Assembly (NCBI RefSeq): GCF_900637975.1 | Contig: NZ_LR134477.1 | Location: 1,612,001 to 1,676,000 of the forward strand | Length of the DNA stretch: 64,000 nucleotides | Source: Actinomyces viscosus | Lineage (GTDB): Bacteria; Actinomycetota; Actinomycetes; Actinomycetales; Actinomycetaceae | Direction: 5' to 3' | In this document: positions 62,963 through 64,000 of the stretch, in pieces | Layout: each line of letters begins with the position of its first letter | Position numbering within the stretch: the stretch's first letter is position 1 | Made by a program: the position numbers and the translations under genes | Notes under the pieces: model-generated | Database searches by the model: none | What the model saw: the letters and a program-made list of their open reading frames with translations, nothing else | What the model was told of the DNA's origin: nothing

Positions 62963-63856
62963 ATGAGCGAGACTCCCCGCCCGCAACGCCCCGTCTTTCC
63001 GGCGCCTCCCGCGGCGCCCTCGCCAGAGGCGGCGCCGCCCGCCCCGACGGCGCCGCCGGCCAAGCAGCGGCGCTGGCGCGACGACCTGCACCTGGCGCAC
63101 ACGATCGCCAACAAGGTGGACAGCCTCACCCAGGCCCGCTTCGACGCCGGCAACTTCACGGTCGAGACCAAGTCCGACCTCACGCCGGTCACCGAGGCCG
63201 ACCGGGAGGCCGAGCGCGTCATCCGCGAGCAGCTCGGGCGGGCTCGCGGGCGCGACTCCGTCCTGGGCGAGGAGCTGCCCACCACCGGGCACTCCTCGCG
63301 CCAGTGGGTCATCGACCCGATCGACGGAACCAAGAACTTCGTGCGGGGCGTGCCCGTGTGGGCCACGCTCATCGGCCTCATCGAGGACGGCCAGTGCGTC
63401 GTCGGGCTGGTCTCCGCCCCCGCGCTGGGGAGGCGCTGGTGGGCCGTGTCCGGCGGCGGCGCCTGGACCGGGCGGTCACTGAGCTCGGCCCGGCGGATGT
63501 CCGTCTCCGGCGTCGACGACCTCACCCGGGCCTCGATGTCCTACTCCTCGCTGTCGGGATGGGCCCAGTCCAAGCGGCTGCGCGGCATGCTGGGGCTCAT
63601 GCAGTCGTGCTGGCGCACCCGCGCCTACGGGGACTTCTGGTCCTACATGCTGGTGGCCGAGGGCGCCGTGGACCTGGCGGCCGAGCCCGAGCTCGAGCTC
63701 TACGACATGGCGGCGCTCGTTCCCGTGGTCACCGAGGCCGGCGGGCGCTTCACCTCGCTCGACGGCGAGCCCGGGCCCTTCGGGGGCAACGCGGTGGCCA
63801 CGAACTCGCTGCTGCACGAGGTCGCCCTCAGCCACCTGGGCGCCGAGACGGACTGA
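62963..63856 (+). CDS. hisN: Histidinol-phosphatase HisN (inositol monophosphatase family)
   Basis: A 297-residue metal-dependent phosphatase. After a Pro/Ala-rich N-terminal stretch of 35 residues the core has TKSDLTPVTEADREAERVIR, the metal-binding GEELP, and the signature WVIDPIDGTKNFVRGVPVW near residue 115, followed by TRAYGDFWSYMLVAEGAVDL and ELYDMAALVPVVTEAGG. The DPIDGTKNFVRGVP form is the HisN-type variant of actinobacteria, which dephosphorylates L-histidinol phosphate. ATG 62963 is the start; the ribosome site is weak. A second IMP-family substrate cannot be excluded. Confidence 0.88.
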   Translation: MSETPRPQRPVFPAPPAAPSPEAAPPAPTAPPAKQRRWRDDLHLAHTIANKVDSLTQARFDAGNFTVETKSDLTPVTEADREAERVIREQLGRARGRDSVLGEELPTTGHSSRQWVIDPIDGTKNFVRGVPVWATLIGLIEDGQCVVGLVSAPALGRRWWAVSGGGAWTGRSLSSARRMSVSGVDDLTRASMSYSSLSGWAQSKRLRGMLGLMQSCWRTRAYGDFWSYMLVAEGAVDLAAEPELELYDMAALVPVVTEAGGRFTSLDGEPGPFGGNAVATNSLLHEVALSHLGAETD

Positions 63857-63910
63857 GACCGTAGGGAGGTCCCCTTCGCGGCCACTGGACCTCAACGCAC
63901 CGTGAAGTTA

Positions 63911-63933
63911 TAAAAGATCTAAAAGATCTAAAA
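63911..63933 (+). repeat. Tandem TAAAAGATC repeat before the last gene
   Basis: TAAAAGATC occurs twice in tandem (63911-63919, 63920-63928), with a partial third TAAAA. Each unit boundary creates the palindrome AGATCT. The AT-rich block lies about 26 bp before the ATG at 63959, where a promoter or operator would be. Confidence 0.6.
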
Positions 63934-63958
63934 CGCGCAAAAGTGGAGACGAGGACGC

Positions 63959-64000
63959 ATGGTCAACCCCTTCAAACCCACAGCGGGCGCCACCCCGCCC
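63959..64000 (+). CDS. Start of a probable AAA-type ATP-binding protein (cut by window edge)
   Basis: Only 14 codons are visible, MVNPFKPTAGATPP. This opening recurs in actinobacterial ATP-binding proteins of the AAA_16/ORC-like group (NPFKPTAGATPP...LVGR), which suggests one here, but no catalytic motif can be seen. ATG 63959 follows GAGACGAGG, a fair ribosome site, and an AT-rich tandem repeat. Confidence 0.45.
   Translation, partial: MVNPFKPTAGATPP

Overview
The window looks like chromosome from a high-GC actinobacterium, most likely an oral Actinomyces (A. oris/naeslundii/viscosus group). This rests on about 70% GC, frequent GTG starts and ATGA stop/start overlaps, a SigR/RsrA pair, a monomeric NADP isocitrate dehydrogenase, an actinobacterial-type Kgd/OdhA fusion, the 24-residue ribosomal protein bL37 and a DtxR/IdeR-type iron box. 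The species assignment is inference; no 16S gene is present.

Layout. 1-3.6 kb: 5' part of argS (minus), tRNA-Arg(CCG), a small accessory patch (an XRE-type repressor running antisense into the tRNA, and a 50-residue Arg-rich membrane peptide), and an intact IS1634-family element flanked by a 25-bp target duplication. 3.6-10.2 kb (minus strand): a structured intergenic repeat, GDPD phosphodiesterase, a long M23 endopeptidase and two coupled CNNM/CBS membrane proteins. 10.2-23.9 kb: Kgd, a GDSL-fold protein with an altered nucleophile, a YczE-type membrane protein, bL37, rsrA-sigR, a DoxX-like protein, icd, aroA, rsgA and a GNAT.

24-48.7 kb is a nitrate/nitrite respiration and molybdenum island. 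A SufR-like regulator faces a translationally coupled minus-strand operon: NnrS-like protein, a His-rich membrane protein, and a copper nitrite reductase carrying an extra N-terminal cupredoxin. A DUF2249 protein diverges from this operon. Then come molybdopterin genes (moaA, moaD, moaE, moeA, moaC, mobA, mog), narK-narGHJI, the molybdate transporter (modA and a fused modBC), and moeB with a rhodanese domain. Together they take up molybdate, build bis-MGD cofactor, import and reduce nitrate, and reduce nitrite to NO. No recognisable NO reductase is present, so the fate of NO is open.

48.7-64 kb: a secreted PKD-like protein with a DUF6318 lipoprotein, an iron-siderophore ABC system split around a DtxR-type box, an alcohol dehydrogenase, an aldo/keto reductase, an intact IS630-family element, a SnoaL/DJ-1 chimeric remnant, a MmyB-like regulator, a flavodoxin-fold NAD(P)H oxidoreductase and a second copy fused to a TetR regulator, a GNAT, hisN, and the first codons of a probable AAA ATPase at the window edge.

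No rRNA, CRISPR array or prophage was seen. The strongest candidates for new biology are the cupredoxin-NirK/His-rich membrane protein/NnrS operon, the TetR-oxidoreductase fusion, the leaderless SigR-type promoter reading into an extended sigR, and the tiny Arg-rich membrane gene next to the XRE repressor.
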